Positions 33,996 to 43,450 of a stretch of 64,000 bases of DNA are shown piece after piece. The stretch is from assembly GCA_034430155.1 (NCBI GenBank), contig DAOUET010000048.1, forward strand, positions 1-64,000, read 5' to 3'. The position numbers and the translations under genes are program-made. The stretch comes from DAOUET01 sp034430155. GTDB lineage: Bacteria > Chloroflexota > Anaerolineae > Anaerolineales > UBA4823. The notes below the pieces were generated by a model. It did no database searches. It had not been told where the DNA came from and was given only the letters and a program-made list of their open reading frames with translations. The first letter of the stretch is position 1, and the number at the start of each line of letters is the position of its first letter.

Positions 33996-34026
33996 ATAAA
34001 AGCTGCACCAATGGAGCAGCTTTTAT
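33996..34026. terminator. Bidirectional intrinsic terminator
   Basis: ATAAAAGCTGC (33996-34006) and GCAGCTTTTAT (34016-34026) form a perfect 11-bp stem with a 9-nt loop. Its outer base pairs supply short U-runs on either strand. It lies between the converging sulfotransferase (plus) and phosphopantetheinyl transferase (minus) genes. Confidence 0.7.
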
Positions 34027-34059
34027 TGCGGTATTGTTAAAAACCCCTAGAACAAATCC

Positions 34060-34812
34060 CTATGCTTCAGCCCATTGCCAACAGTGCAAGGACAGATGAC
34101 GGTCATTAATCGCCAGGGCTGCGACATAACCCGGCTCAGGATCCAAATGGAATAAAGACCACTTCTTGGCTTCGGCCATATCTCCCTGGATCGCGAAAAT
34201 TGCAGCCGGTTCTTGTTGGTTTAGGGTAACGTCAAATTGGTCCAGTGGGAGTGAAAGCCCCTGACCTCTCGCTTTGATAAAAGCCTCTTTGCGCGTCCAG
34301 CATGTAAAAAATGCACGTTCCCGCAGGCCATCTGGGACGGATTGCAGATCGGCGACTTCCCGTTTCGAAAAGAAACGCCTGGCGAGCTTTTCTCCTGCAA
34401 CATTGGGACGGATCCTCTCCACATCTACTCCCACCAGGCGATCCCAGGTCACCGCGATTAAGCCCAATTCATGGGAATGAGATAAATTGAAAGTCAAAGC
34501 CTCTTGACCATAACCAGAGACCAGTTCAGGTTTCCCATAGGAATTGTATTTAAAACGCAACTGGGACGGTGCCACGCCCAAATAACGAGCGAGGATATCC
34601 CTGAGGCAACCACGAGCCGCGATATAGCGCCTGCGGCCCTTTTGGAATTTGAAATTATCCGACCGTTCTAATTCATCTTTGGATAAACTGCGACGCAATC
34701 TCTCAATGCTTAAAGATCCCATTCCCAAGGATATCCGCCAGAGATGGATTTCATCTTGTGCCAATTTTAGCCCTGTGGTGGGTGTTTTCCAATCAATCCC
34801 GGACGAGTCCAT
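34060..34812 (-). CDS. Sfp-type 4'-phosphopantetheinyl transferase
   Basis: Transfers the phosphopantetheine arm of CoA to a Ser on carrier proteins. The 250-residue length is that of the Sfp class, not AcpS. Signature motifs are GVDVERI (128-134) with metal-binding D130 and E132, FFSKREVADL (147-156) and WTRKEAFIKARGQGL (172-186). NLSHSHELG (109-117) is also typical. Sfp enzymes usually serve NRPS or PKS carriers. The only such gene visible here is a broken adenylation domain just upstream, so this may be the surviving part of a lost pathway, or it may serve fatty-acid synthesis. Confidence 0.92.
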   Translation of the reverse strand: MDSSGIDWKTPTTGLKLAQDEIHLWRISLGMGSLSIERLRRSLSKDELERSDNFKFQKGRRRYIAARGCLRDILARYLGVAPSQLRFKYNSYGKPELVSGYGQEALTFNLSHSHELGLIAVTWDRLVGVDVERIRPNVAGEKLARRFFSKREVADLQSVPDGLRERAFFTCWTRKEAFIKARGQGLSLPLDQFDVTLNQQEPAAIFAIQGDMAEAKKWSLFHLDPEPGYVAALAINDRHLSLHCWQWAEA

Positions 34813-34905
34813 AATTCTATTACATAAATTTGTGGTTTAAATTCCCCTGTAAGCGAATCAACAGACCTCTTAATTGAATGAGGGAGTGAAAAATTCCGAG
34901 ATCCC

Positions 34906-35145
34906 AACTAGCGTGTCCCCGCCACACAACATTTTCAGGTTCCCAGGGGGGTGCCAGCCAGGGTCAAGCAGCATACCATCGCTGGCGGTCTCCTGGCTAG
35001 CTATCACTACTTTCGCTCCCAGGGTAAGTGGAAGGTAGAGCTTAAGTCCGGTGATATCAAAGGAAAGGGTCGTAACTGTTACCAGTATATCATTACCATG
35101 CATCCCTGATTCTTCCTGCATGGCATGCAAAATGTTGACAACCGC
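34906..35145 (-). pseudogene. Remnant of an NRPS adenylation domain
   Basis: Minus-strand translation gives AVVNILHAMQEESGM, then VTTLSFDITGLKLYLPLTLG and KVVIASQETASDGMLL, then GWHPPGNLKMLCGG. These are consecutive blocks of an amino-acid adenylation domain. About 30 residues expected between the second and third parts are missing without a frame change, and similarity stops after CGGDTLV. The N-terminal half of the domain is absent: the sequence is cut at 35145/35146, where the end of an IS3-type element begins. The longer open frame to 35289 reads into that element and is not a gene. Confidence 0.75.
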
Positions 35146-35765
35146 TGGCCTGCACCCGGTTTTTGTACCACTTTCTATATTAGTCCAGCCCGCTGAAATT
35201 GGGAAGGTTGCGACACGGTCGCAGCGGGTACTTGTGGACGATAGCCCAGTGCGCTCTGCGGCTTGACGGTGTTGTACTGCTGCCTCCACCTCTCGATCAT
35301 AACCTGCGCCTCCTTCAGCGAACAGAAGATCTCTATTGCCAACAACTCGTTTCGCATCAATCCATTTAATGACTCAATGTAACCATTCTCCCAGGGGCTG
35401 ACCGGTTCGATGAAGAGTACCTTGACGTCCAATCTCTTCAACCAAGCTCGCACTCGTTTGGCGGTGAACTCCGAACCGTTGTCCGAACGTAGATGGGCGA
35501 GTACCCCCCGCGCACAGAACAGCTCAGTCAGCACTTCCAGTATATCCTGAGGTTTCAGGCTACGCACGACCCGCACGGCCAGACACTCACGAGTGTACTC
35601 GTCAATGACATACAGGATGCGAAATTTGGCGCCATTATCCGTGTGATCTTCCATGAAATCATAACTCCAGACATGCTTGGGAAATTCAGGTCTCAAACGC
35701 ACGATTGAGTCGTCATTGAGCCATAATCGTCCAAGTTTGGGCTGCGTTGCAGGCATGCTGAGACG
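35146..35765 (-). mobile_element. Truncated IS3-family insertion sequence
   Basis: The element carries the C-terminal part of an IS3-type orfB. Its downstream terminus appears to be TGGCCTGCACCCGG (35146-35159) followed by TTTTTGTACCACTTT, which resembles ends of IS407-group elements. No matching upstream end, no orfA and no N-terminal part of orfB are found: similarity to transposase stops near 35765. The element lies directly against the adenylation-domain remnant, consistent with insertion into that gene followed by deletion of the other side. It cannot move by itself. Confidence 0.7.
35175..35756 (-). pseudogene. 5'-truncated IS3-family transposase orfB (DDE integrase core)
   Basis: About 193 residues survive of an orfB normally near 280. 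QPKLGRLWLNDDS begins the recognisable part. The catalytic triad is present: Asp in VWSYDFMED, Asp in LRSDNGSEFTAKRV, and Glu in ENGYIESLNG. The C-terminus ends typically with YNTVKPQSALGYRP. The N-terminal helix-turn-helix part is lost: the frame meets a TGA a short way upstream of the first ATG. The core is intact enough to suggest a recent loss. Confidence 0.85.
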
Positions 35766-36080
35766 TAAATGGGATGTAAGCTGTTGGTTGGAATCCGATG
35801 CTCAACTCGTTAAGGTTACTGGCGCGCATAAAATATCCCGGATGTAACATGTAGCTTTAGGGAGCGAGGGGGGATCGCACAAATGATTTTCGACTACGGG
35901 GGGAGAAATCGCCGATATGCTACGCAGACATCCCGAAGTAATTGAGCAAGACTGAGTTGAGGTAAATTGACAAAAGTGGGGGAATCCCAATAATCCCGGC
36001 CGGTGAATATCCATCCCAGATCGTGAGGTTAATATGCCGATAAATCACGGTGATGCTTGATTCACCAAAAACGGTCTCAC
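35766..36080. other. Degraded or non-coding stretch
   Basis: A 315-nt region between the IS remnant and the promoter at 36081. A minus-strand frame at 35802-36014 has no family features. The missing N-terminal half of the adenylation domain is not found in any frame here. Nothing else is recognised. Confidence 0.35.
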
Positions 36081-36109
36081 TTGACAACGCACTTTTACTG
36101 TGCTATTCT
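36081..36109 (+). promoter_or_regulatory. Sigma-70-type promoter upstream of the S41 protease
   Basis: TTGACA (36081-36086) and TATTCT (36104-36109) are separated by exactly 17 nt, with TGC just before the -10 box. Initiation near 36116 would give a leader of about 143 nt before the ATG at 36259. A second possible box, TGCTACAAT, lies near 36200. Confidence 0.6.
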
Positions 36110-36258
36110 CACGCCCATCCCTGAATAGCCGGAACCGATGGTTATCTCAAAGTTTTTCCTTTTCCCATTCATACCTCCTAACAAACTTCTCTCCCATTAA
36201 TGCTACAATCATTATCTATATTTTTGCACTAAATTTATCAGCCTCACCCTAAAAAATT

Positions 36259-38304
36259 ATGAAGAATTCACATCCTTTCATTAAAGTAATCAGCCTATTC
36301 ATATTTACCAGCCTGGCCTGCCAGTCGCTTACGGGCGTTCTTCAACCCACAGCCAGCCCCACCCTCACCCCCCCACCAACCTTTCCACCCACTTTCCAAC
36401 CATCACCTACTACGATCCAACCGACCGAAGTTGGAGTAGATCCTAACGAACCGGTTTTCATAACCGGTGAAATACCCTACACCTCACCCTTCTTCCTCAA
36501 TACCATCTCGGAACCCTTTGTATTGTTGGAGGACGAAGCAGGTTTCATCCAACGCAACCAGGAATTCGAGTTTCCACTAGAGGGGCAGGTAATCGGGGCA
36601 GTAGCTGTGCATGAAGATAAAACCCTAACCTACAGATTATCGCTTCCTGCCTTGCCCCAGGGAACCCAGGTGGACGTCGATAACAATGGTAATAAAGACA
36701 CGGGGGTACAGGTTTTCGCGATTGCATATTGGTCAAACACCTGGGGAGGTCCATTCTTAGAACCCCGCGACGGTACCGGTTGGTCTACGGCGTACGTATC
36801 CACGATCACAGATCCGGACAGAGACAACGAAATAAGCGGGGGTATCTTGCTGGTTTGGGCGCCCGATGGTGAGCAAGGTTTCCCAACCGGTTTTGGCGAT
36901 GACAAGAAATTATTCACTGCCGATGACCCGATAGCACCGATCCCTGCCGGGTACAACATCGTTGATCTTAATCAAGAACCATTCAAGATCACCAAGGAAG
37001 CCAAACCTGATATTATGCTAAATGAAGGTGAGGTCGCCGTCACCGACCTCTCCAAATTGAGCTATAAAGATGCTTTCGAAGCCCTTTTTAATAAAGCCTC
37101 CCAAGAATACCCCTTCACCAAGGAAAAGGGAATAAACTGGAAAGCCCTGCACGATGAATTCGCTCCTCGTATCGCCAGTGCACGAAATGCCGAAGACTTC
37201 TACCGGGCTATGCGTGATTTTACCTACGCCATTCCAGATGCGCATGTCGGCCTGTCATTCAACGCCGATGTCTTCTTTGAAGAAAGTGGGGGCAGTTTTG
37301 GGCTGGTATTGGCTGAATTGAGTGATGGCCGCGTTATCGTTACCAAGGTTATACCTGATACGCCAGCTTCACAAGAAGGGATCCAGACAGGAGCAGAAAT
37401 CATCACCTGGGATGGATTGCCTGTGGGCGAGGCCATCAGCCAGGTCAATCCATATTTCGGTCCATTCTCTAGCGAGCAACAAAAACGCTTAGAGCAGGTT
37501 ATCTTCCTCACCCGCCTCCCCCCTGATACTAAAATCCCGATTGAATATAAAAACCCAGGTGAACCCCAACCGAAAGAAGTTACTTTACAGGCTGCTGTCG
37601 AATATCCGTCACTCTTTGAAGCCTTGCCAGATTTTTCTATCGACCAACTCGCGCCGCCTGATGAGGGCAAGATTTTGGAAGATTCAGGGTTAGGGTATAT
37701 TCGGATCACAACATTCTCTGAAGATTATAACCTAATGGCTCATCTGTGGGATCGCTTTATCGGGGAGTTGGTCGACAACCAGATCCCCGGCCTGATCATC
37801 GATTTGCGGGTGAACTCCGGAGGCAGCGGTGGGCTGGCTTTGGATTTTGCCGGTTATTTCTTCGACAATGAGATAACCGTCTCCCGAAGTGCATACTATA
37901 ACGAAGTCACCGGTAAATTTGAATACACGGATTATCCCGCGCGGATTAAACCAGGTCCCAAACTGTACAAAGGGCCTATAGCAGTGTTGGTCAGCCCTTA
38001 TTGCATAAGTGCATGCGAGGGTTTCGCTAACGCCATAACACAAGAGGGTCGATCCATGATAGTTGGCCATTACCCCACTGCTGGCGCTTATGGGGAGGTC
38101 GGGCGAGGCCAATATAAGCTACCGGGGGATTTATCCTTACAATTCCCGACCGGTCGTTCAGAAACGCCAGATGGAAAGCTCTTGATCGAGGGGAAGGGCG
38201 TGCCACTAGATATAACCGTCCCAGTGACAGAAGAAAGCGCCACAGGTAGGGTAGACACAGTCCTGCAAGCAGCCATCGAGGCCTTGGCTCAAAAGATTAA
38301 ATAG
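36259..38304 (+). CDS. S41 family C-terminal-processing-type protease, lipoprotein
   Basis: A secreted 681-residue protease. The signal peptide ends in SLAC with the lipidated Cys at 21, followed by a Pro/Thr-rich linker (about 30-60). A beta-rich region fills about 70-250. A PDZ domain (about 340-420) includes PDTPASQEGIQTGAEI. The S41 core follows, with IIDLRVNSGGSGGLALDFAG and the catalytic Ser at 584 in YCISACEGFANAI. PTAGAYGEVG replaces the usual glycine-rich end of the active site. It probably acts on exported or wall proteins at the outer face of the membrane. No ribosome site is evident. Confidence 0.87.
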   Translation: MKNSHPFIKVISLFIFTSLACQSLTGVLQPTASPTLTPPPTFPPTFQPSPTTIQPTEVGVDPNEPVFITGEIPYTSPFFLNTISEPFVLLEDEAGFIQRNQEFEFPLEGQVIGAVAVHEDKTLTYRLSLPALPQGTQVDVDNNGNKDTGVQVFAIAYWSNTWGGPFLEPRDGTGWSTAYVSTITDPDRDNEISGGILLVWAPDGEQGFPTGFGDDKKLFTADDPIAPIPAGYNIVDLNQEPFKITKEAKPDIMLNEGEVAVTDLSKLSYKDAFEALFNKASQEYPFTKEKGINWKALHDEFAPRIASARNAEDFYRAMRDFTYAIPDAHVGLSFNADVFFEESGGSFGLVLAELSDGRVIVTKVIPDTPASQEGIQTGAEIITWDGLPVGEAISQVNPYFGPFSSEQQKRLEQVIFLTRLPPDTKIPIEYKNPGEPQPKEVTLQAAVEYPSLFEALPDFSIDQLAPPDEGKILEDSGLGYIRITTFSEDYNLMAHLWDRFIGELVDNQIPGLIIDLRVNSGGSGGLALDFAGYFFDNEITVSRSAYYNEVTGKFEYTDYPARIKPGPKLYKGPIAVLVSPYCISACEGFANAITQEGRSMIVGHYPTAGAYGEVGRGQYKLPGDLSLQFPTGRSETPDGKLLIEGKGVPLDITVPVTEESATGRVDTVLQAAIEALAQKIK

Positions 38305-38371
38305 CCCGAAAAGCCCGGCCGTATAACCTTCAGCAAAAAAACCGAAAAATTTTTAGAGAGTTTTGGGCACC

Positions 38372-39910
38372 TTACGGATTCCAGTCGATGTAAACGGGTG
38401 CCAATGTTATCGATATTTGTTGATCGGGGGATAAGGGTTCGCCTGCCATGTCAAAAACTGCATCAGGACGATCAGGCAGGCTGATCGAGTGCACCCTATC
38501 ATCCAGTGCCCAAAGTAGCCAGGTCTGCACGCCGTCGTGGTTGAACGCATAGCCTTTTAAACTTGGGTATTCTGAGATCTCTCGCTCAAAGGCGGCACCA
38601 TCCAAATGAGCTGCGCTGAATTGGAAAGCCTGGTAAGCGATATTGGGTTGATATTTTTTATTTACCAACCCAGACCCACGCCAACCTCGCAGGCTGTACC
38701 ATATATTGGCACTTAACCCTTCTGCTAAGGCGGTCGCGTAGCTTTGAACGAGGTAAATGGCCTTGGTGTTGGTGAAATCCGCCTCGTTGCAGAATTGCTC
38801 ACTTCCGGTTTTCCCACAAAGAAGCGCCACCTCCGTGTTCATCAGGTACTTCTCCTGATAGCCATAATCATCCAGAAGGTTATGGAGGTAGTTAATCTTG
38901 GCTACCACCACAGGCCCGCTAGTCTTCCAGCTAGCATCCCAATTTGTGTTGCCATAATGCCCGTATGTCTCGTAATAATAATCGTAAGCGTGAAAACTAA
39001 CCCCATCGAAGTAATCTCCACCGTCATTCTTGAGGATGCCTTCCAGGAATTTGGACGATGTGCAATCACTAAAACTGCCAGATCCTGCCTGAGTTTCGGG
39101 CGGATTAAGGGGATCACAATTCAATAACAAACCACCGATCAACACCTGCGCAGCGGGATTGGACGTCTTAATCTGTGGATAGACCGATTTGAGCATCTCG
39201 GAATAATACTCTCCGCCATAATATGGATCAGCGGGTTCTCCCCAGCAACCAAATACCATATCTGGGGGTACCAAGGCCGGATCCACATCCGGTTCATTAC
39301 CCAATTCCCAATAACCCACGTTATAGGGAGGGGGACTGTATCGGGTTACTGCTTCAGCCATGAAATTGGTAAAAGCGCTCAATTTTTCGGGTGTGATCGG
39401 ACCACAATATGAACCAGACACCTTTTGAGCCCAAGTGGGTGTCCCACGGACAATGAGAATTACCCTCAGTCCCTGCTCTGAAGCGATCTTCAATTCGTCT
39501 TCCAGACTTGTTACCGCGCTCCAATCCCGGACCCCTTCCTGGCTTTCGACCTGGCTCCAAAGAAGCGCATTAATGCGTACCAATTGCGCTCCCGATTGAA
39601 ATACCGGTTCGATATCATTGACATCGGCAATTTCGATACCAAAGGGCGAGAAAGGAAGCATTGGGGACGCAGGAGTATTGAGGGTTGCTGTGATCACAGG
39701 TTGTGAGGATGCAGGATTAGGAGTCAGCGTGATAGGGGATTGCGACGATGGGTTCTCACCAGACTCACTGGAGAGGGGTGATTGGTGCGTTCCCGAGCGG
39801 CAACCTTCCAAAACAAGCAATAGCAGCGCAAAGGCAAGTATAGATAGCCACCCTGACTTAGAAACAGATCGTTTACTCAATGGGTATTCCTTAGAGGAGA
39901 TATTTTTCAT
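38372..39910 (-). CDS. Clan GH-A glycoside hydrolase-like lipoprotein
   Basis: About 512 residues. The N-terminus has basic residues, a hydrophobic run and LEGC with Cys at 37, so it is a lipoprotein. A Ser/Thr/Pro-rich linker precedes a TIM-barrel with GH5/GH39-like landmarks: WELGNEPDVDP carrying the likely acid/base E206, and NTEVALLCG with the likely nucleophile E360. VSFHAYDYYYETYG lies between. Substrate is unknown; it may trim the surface polysaccharide made by the cluster upstream. The ATG at 39910 is chosen because the signal peptide begins there; the frame opens at 40009. Confidence 0.8.
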   Translation of the reverse strand: MKNISSKEYPLSKRSVSKSGWLSILAFALLLLVLEGCRSGTHQSPLSSESGENPSSQSPITLTPNPASSQPVITATLNTPASPMLPFSPFGIEIADVNDIEPVFQSGAQLVRINALLWSQVESQEGVRDWSAVTSLEDELKIASEQGLRVILIVRGTPTWAQKVSGSYCGPITPEKLSAFTNFMAEAVTRYSPPPYNVGYWELGNEPDVDPALVPPDMVFGCWGEPADPYYGGEYYSEMLKSVYPQIKTSNPAAQVLIGGLLLNCDPLNPPETQAGSGSFSDCTSSKFLEGILKNDGGDYFDGVSFHAYDYYYETYGHYGNTNWDASWKTSGPVVVAKINYLHNLLDDYGYQEKYLMNTEVALLCGKTGSEQFCNEADFTNTKAIYLVQSYATALAEGLSANIWYSLRGWRGSGLVNKKYQPNIAYQAFQFSAAHLDGAAFEREISEYPSLKGYAFNHDGVQTWLLWALDDRVHSISLPDRPDAVFDMAGEPLSPDQQISITLAPVYIDWNP

Positions 39911-40038
39911 CAATTCTCTATAGCGATTTTGACTCTCAAGAAGGGAGAACCTGAATCGGTTTTCCCGTAGAGCGTAAAAAAACCGATAGGGCACATCCCT
40001 TGCTGACAAGATTGCGCTTAACCTGAAATGACTTTATG

Positions 40039-42033
40039 TCAATAAATAGCTAAAAGGCTTACAACCGCATAAATATCAAGGGCCAGCCATAATACGCCAT
40101 ATACCGCGAATTGCATCCAAGCTGGTGATCGCAACCAGCCCGTTACCGTCTGTATAATTCCCAGCCATCCCAGATTCAGCAGCATCATGGTTGGGATGAT
40201 AGATGGGAAAGCATATCTGGTACCCGGGATAAATATCCACCGAAAAAGGTAAACTGAACCACGTATCCAGGTGACACCCCATATCCCCAGCATCACAAAC
40301 CCAAGAAATGCCAGAACATCCCATGGCAGGGTACCTCTTTTGCGCCAAAAAATCAGCAGCGCTCCAAGTACTCCCAAAAGGGTAACAGCTCCCACCACCC
40401 GGTAAGGTTTATGCCCTAAAAGGGGTACGTGACCCCAACCAAATTTTGCCCAAAACGTCCGCACCAAATTAAAGGCAGTTACCCGGTAATACCATCCCGC
40501 GGCCTTCAGGTCAACCAAGGAATAAAGGATATGCGAAAGCCTACCACTATCCGGGATAAATTTGGTCGCAAGATTATCCGCCCAAGGGCGCGCTCCTGGC
40601 CCTGGAGTTTCTGCAGAGCTATTACGCAATAAATTTAAGAAGCGCAGACCTCCCCAGACACCACTCTCCAGCGTGGCATCATCGTATTCAGGAGCTTCTT
40701 GAATCTGCAGCTCGCCCTCGGCTAAGACCAACCCGTCAAAATACAACCTGGTGCGAGTTTCAGCTTTCTTTGTCAGTGGAGCCAGGCTTACCCAGGCTCG
40801 ATCCGTATAGATCGGTAACGTGGCGCGTACTGCGTAAAATGCGGGTTCAAGGCCAACCATCACACCGGAAGCCTCGGACCGGCTACCGGATGGATCAAAT
40901 AGCTGGGGTGGGAGCACCTCCAGCGGTTGATCCGCCCACATCCAGGCCCCCAAGGTAACATTTTTGCCCGCCAACTTCCTGACCGTATCGGGGGGTATGA
41001 TCTGACGAAGCTGGGTGGAAGCGGGAGAATCGCCAAGATTTATCTGTAATTCGAAAGCATGGTCACCAAACGGGGATTGGGAGTTTACCACTCTGGTAGA
41101 GGCATCTTGAAGGGTCGCCCGATACCATAAGGCAGCATCTCCCCAATCGAAGACAGCTGCCGAACCCAGGACCACACCGATTAATAATAATCCCCAGGCC
41201 AATTTGCGCCAGGCTCCATGGCGTAGTACAGAAAGGAGAAAAGCCACTCCGAATAGAGGGATCGCTAGATATACCGTGTTCTTCGTCCAATAAGTCAGTG
41301 CGGCTGTCGAGGCGGCCCAGATAAGGTTGACTAATGAGAATCTACTCCGGATAAGTCTGACACCCCCCCAAAGGAACAAGGAAAATACCGCTACAGCGCC
41401 GACATCGCTATTGACCGAGGTCATAAGGTCGGTGAAGCCAGGCAGCATAGCCATCGAGAACGGCACCAAAATTCTTAAGGGGTGACCGGCTGGCAGCAAT
41501 TCTGCAGTTACACCCCAAGCGATAAAGATGGTGAACAAGAAGAGCAGCAGTGAAACCAGGCGGATGGCATAAAGTTGAGTGGTAACGTCTGAGAGAGCAA
41601 GGGTCCGCAGAGGAATTGAAGCGATCAAATGATATAGAGGCGGTTCGCCTAATTGCTGGTACTGTCCAATCCAGATGGGATTTTCAGGCGACGAATCGAG
41701 ATTTGGACGGAAATCCAGGTCCTGAAAAAAACCATGCTGTAACATCGAAATGGCCACTTCACGGCGCATGGCTTGGTCATAATCACCTGGTTGAGGCCAG
41801 CCGGGGCGGTTCGCTAATAGCCAGATGTATTCAAAGTGATTGGGCTCATCGTAGTGCTGCCAGGGGGGTACCAAAAAAACATATAGGAGGCCATGAAAGA
41901 AGGCCAAAATCAGAACCCCCAATAAGGCCAGACGCTCTTTTTCTCGACCCATGGTCAGAGAGTGCAACCATCTGGAAAATCGCCTTGAGGAGGTGTATAA
42001 AGTCGTGAACGGAGGGTCTTGTTGAGGCTGCAT
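40039..42033 (-). CDS. Large DUF2142/GT39-like membrane protein
   Basis: 664 residues with about ten hydrophobic helices. The first (about 34-53) is followed by an acidic loop PPWQHYDEPNHFEYIW near 55-70, like the HYDEP motif of DUF2142 and C-type glycosyltransferases, where the acidic residues are the likely catalytic site. After about nine helices a soluble beta-rich insert (about 305-480) separates the final helices. It may transfer sugars from a polyprenyl-phosphate donor on the outer face. Its place in the polysaccharide region supports this, but the class is not certain. Confidence 0.75.
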   Translation of the reverse strand: MQPQQDPPFTTLYTSSRRFSRWLHSLTMGREKERLALLGVLILAFFHGLLYVFLVPPWQHYDEPNHFEYIWLLANRPGWPQPGDYDQAMRREVAISMLQHGFFQDLDFRPNLDSSPENPIWIGQYQQLGEPPLYHLIASIPLRTLALSDVTTQLYAIRLVSLLLFLFTIFIAWGVTAELLPAGHPLRILVPFSMAMLPGFTDLMTSVNSDVGAVAVFSLFLWGGVRLIRSRFSLVNLIWAASTAALTYWTKNTVYLAIPLFGVAFLLSVLRHGAWRKLAWGLLLIGVVLGSAAVFDWGDAALWYRATLQDASTRVVNSQSPFGDHAFELQINLGDSPASTQLRQIIPPDTVRKLAGKNVTLGAWMWADQPLEVLPPQLFDPSGSRSEASGVMVGLEPAFYAVRATLPIYTDRAWVSLAPLTKKAETRTRLYFDGLVLAEGELQIQEAPEYDDATLESGVWGGLRFLNLLRNSSAETPGPGARPWADNLATKFIPDSGRLSHILYSLVDLKAAGWYYRVTAFNLVRTFWAKFGWGHVPLLGHKPYRVVGAVTLLGVLGALLIFWRKRGTLPWDVLAFLGFVMLGIWGVTWIRGSVYLFRWIFIPGTRYAFPSIIPTMMLLNLGWLGIIQTVTGWLRSPAWMQFAVYGVLWLALDIYAVVSLLAIY

Positions 42034-42185
42034 TATGAGTTATTGTTATCGAAACAAAAGTGTATAGGACCTAAACAACTGAGGGCTTGTGCGGGCTTCT
42101 GGGTCGGCAAAGCATTTCCAAAACCCTATGAGACTCGCTCGGGTAACTCCTAATTCTATTCAATCGAAAAAGTCTTAGACAGCTA

Positions 42186-42659
42186 TTATGGTGAATGGTA
42201 CCCAATCAGCCGCCGGATCTTTTGCAAGCCTTGTGTGAGCAAAGTTTCTATCTCACCAGATGTAACCGCGTATTCATTTTCGGATCGTCCGATTGGGTCA
42301 TCTATATCGTAATCCTTTCCAACCATCTCGCTCAGCAGGTATACACGCTTGGCAACTGCAGGGAACTCCAGAATCAACGTCTCTTTGTGCCCCTTACTCA
42401 TGGTTAGAATCAAATCAAAGTCTGCCAACATATCTTCAGTTATTCGGCGAGAACGGTGATGGCTAATTTCCAATCCTCGTTGTTGCATAACAAGCTGAGC
42501 GTTCTCTGAGGCAGGCTGGCCATTATTCGCCCAGGTACCAGCTGATTCTATCCTCCATTTCTCTTTAGGAAAAGTCTCGCACACAATATTGCGGAAGAGG
42601 GCCTCCGCCATTGGCGAGCGACATATATTGGCAGTGCATACGAATAAAACTGAGGGCAT
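42186..42659 (-). CDS. Low-molecular-weight protein tyrosine phosphatase
   Basis: 157 residues. The P-loop CTANICRS (8-15) is the C-X5-R-S motif, with nucleophile C8 and R14. The general acid is an Asp in DIDDPIGRSENEY near 120. In polysaccharide loci such enzymes dephosphorylate tyrosine kinases that control polymerisation, as with Wzb. No tyrosine kinase partner is visible in the window. AAGGA lies 8 nt upstream of the ATG. It follows the WecG-type gene by 19 nt and is probably in the same operon. Confidence 0.9.
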   Translation of the reverse strand: MPSVLFVCTANICRSPMAEALFRNIVCETFPKEKWRIESAGTWANNGQPASENAQLVMQQRGLEISHHRSRRITEDMLADFDLILTMSKGHKETLILEFPAVAKRVYLLSEMVGKDYDIDDPIGRSENEYAVTSGEIETLLTQGLQKIRRLIGYHSP

Positions 42660-42678
42660 CTAGAAAATCCTTGGGAGG

Positions 42679-43419
42679 TTAACTTGTCAATCTTTGCCGG
42701 ATCACACGCATTGCGAAGACAGGAATACCGACGAGATAACGCCTCCATTTGCCAACAGGGTCCATGAATAAACGCCACAGCCATTCCAAGGACAACGCAT
42801 TCATCCAGGATGGGACGCTTGGTTCAAGACCGGCGATATTATCAAATAAAGCTCCTACAGCCCAAAAGATCTTTGCGGGGATGTCATCCCGGTGAGTCGA
42901 GATCCATTGCTCCTGAAGTGGGCTTCCCATGCCGATGAAGATCACATCCGGTCTCTCCCGGTGGAGATCGCTCAAAGTTTGAGTCTCATCTTTTTCAACA
43001 AAAAATCCATCACAAACACCGACAATCTTCAAATCCGGCCATCTCTTCATAAGACGTGCGCGGGCTCGCCCCGCGATGCCCGGGGATCCAGCGATGATAT
43101 AAAATCTCAGATCCTGCTTTACCGACAGATCACAAAAATCATAAATCCACTCGCGCCCAGTGATCTTCTCTAATTTGCAACCGTTCAGGAAGCGGCTGGC
43201 CCAAACACCACCGATACCATCCGAGTAGACCAGGTCAGCCTGGTTGAGCAAGGATTGGAAAGAGGCCTGCCTATAAGCTAAATTCAGACAATGGGCGTTT
43301 ACGTAAGTAATGGTGCGCTTCTTATTACCCTGAACCCAGACCGTTATTGTCTGGAGAAGCTTCTCTTTACTCATACAGTTTACGTTTACGCCCAGGATAT
43401 TTACGCAACCCGAATCCAT
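42679..43419 (-). CDS. WecG/TagA/CpsF-family glycosyltransferase
   Basis: A GT26 enzyme of 246 residues. It adds a sugar, often N-acetylmannosamine or its uronate, to a lipid-linked first sugar at the membrane. Family motifs include VNAHCLNLAYR, YSDGIGGVWAS with the likely catalytic Asp, and IGMGSPLQEQWI. The C-terminal basic, aromatic region (EWLWRLFMDPVGKWRRYL) is the membrane-associating tail of TagA. The ATG at 43419 is chosen because GGAAGAG lies upstream; an earlier ATG at 43449 abuts the upstream gene. Confidence 0.9.
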   Translation of the reverse strand: MDSGCVNILGVNVNCMSKEKLLQTITVWVQGNKKRTITYVNAHCLNLAYRQASFQSLLNQADLVYSDGIGGVWASRFLNGCKLEKITGREWIYDFCDLSVKQDLRFYIIAGSPGIAGRARARLMKRWPDLKIVGVCDGFFVEKDETQTLSDLHRERPDVIFIGMGSPLQEQWISTHRDDIPAKIFWAVGALFDNIAGLEPSVPSWMNALSLEWLWRLFMDPVGKWRRYLVGIPVFAMRVIRQRLTS

Positions 43420-43450
43420 AGCTTCTCTTCCAACCAGGCTTGCCAACATA

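Noticed and set aside
34870..35289. A 139-codon minus-strand frame taken as one gene
   Set aside because: It joins an adenylation-domain remnant with out-of-frame IS sequence, so it is a chance fusion across an insertion boundary.
35802..36014. A 70-codon minus-strand frame near the IS remnant
   Set aside because: No similarity to NRPS, transposase or other families can be seen and there is no ribosome site.
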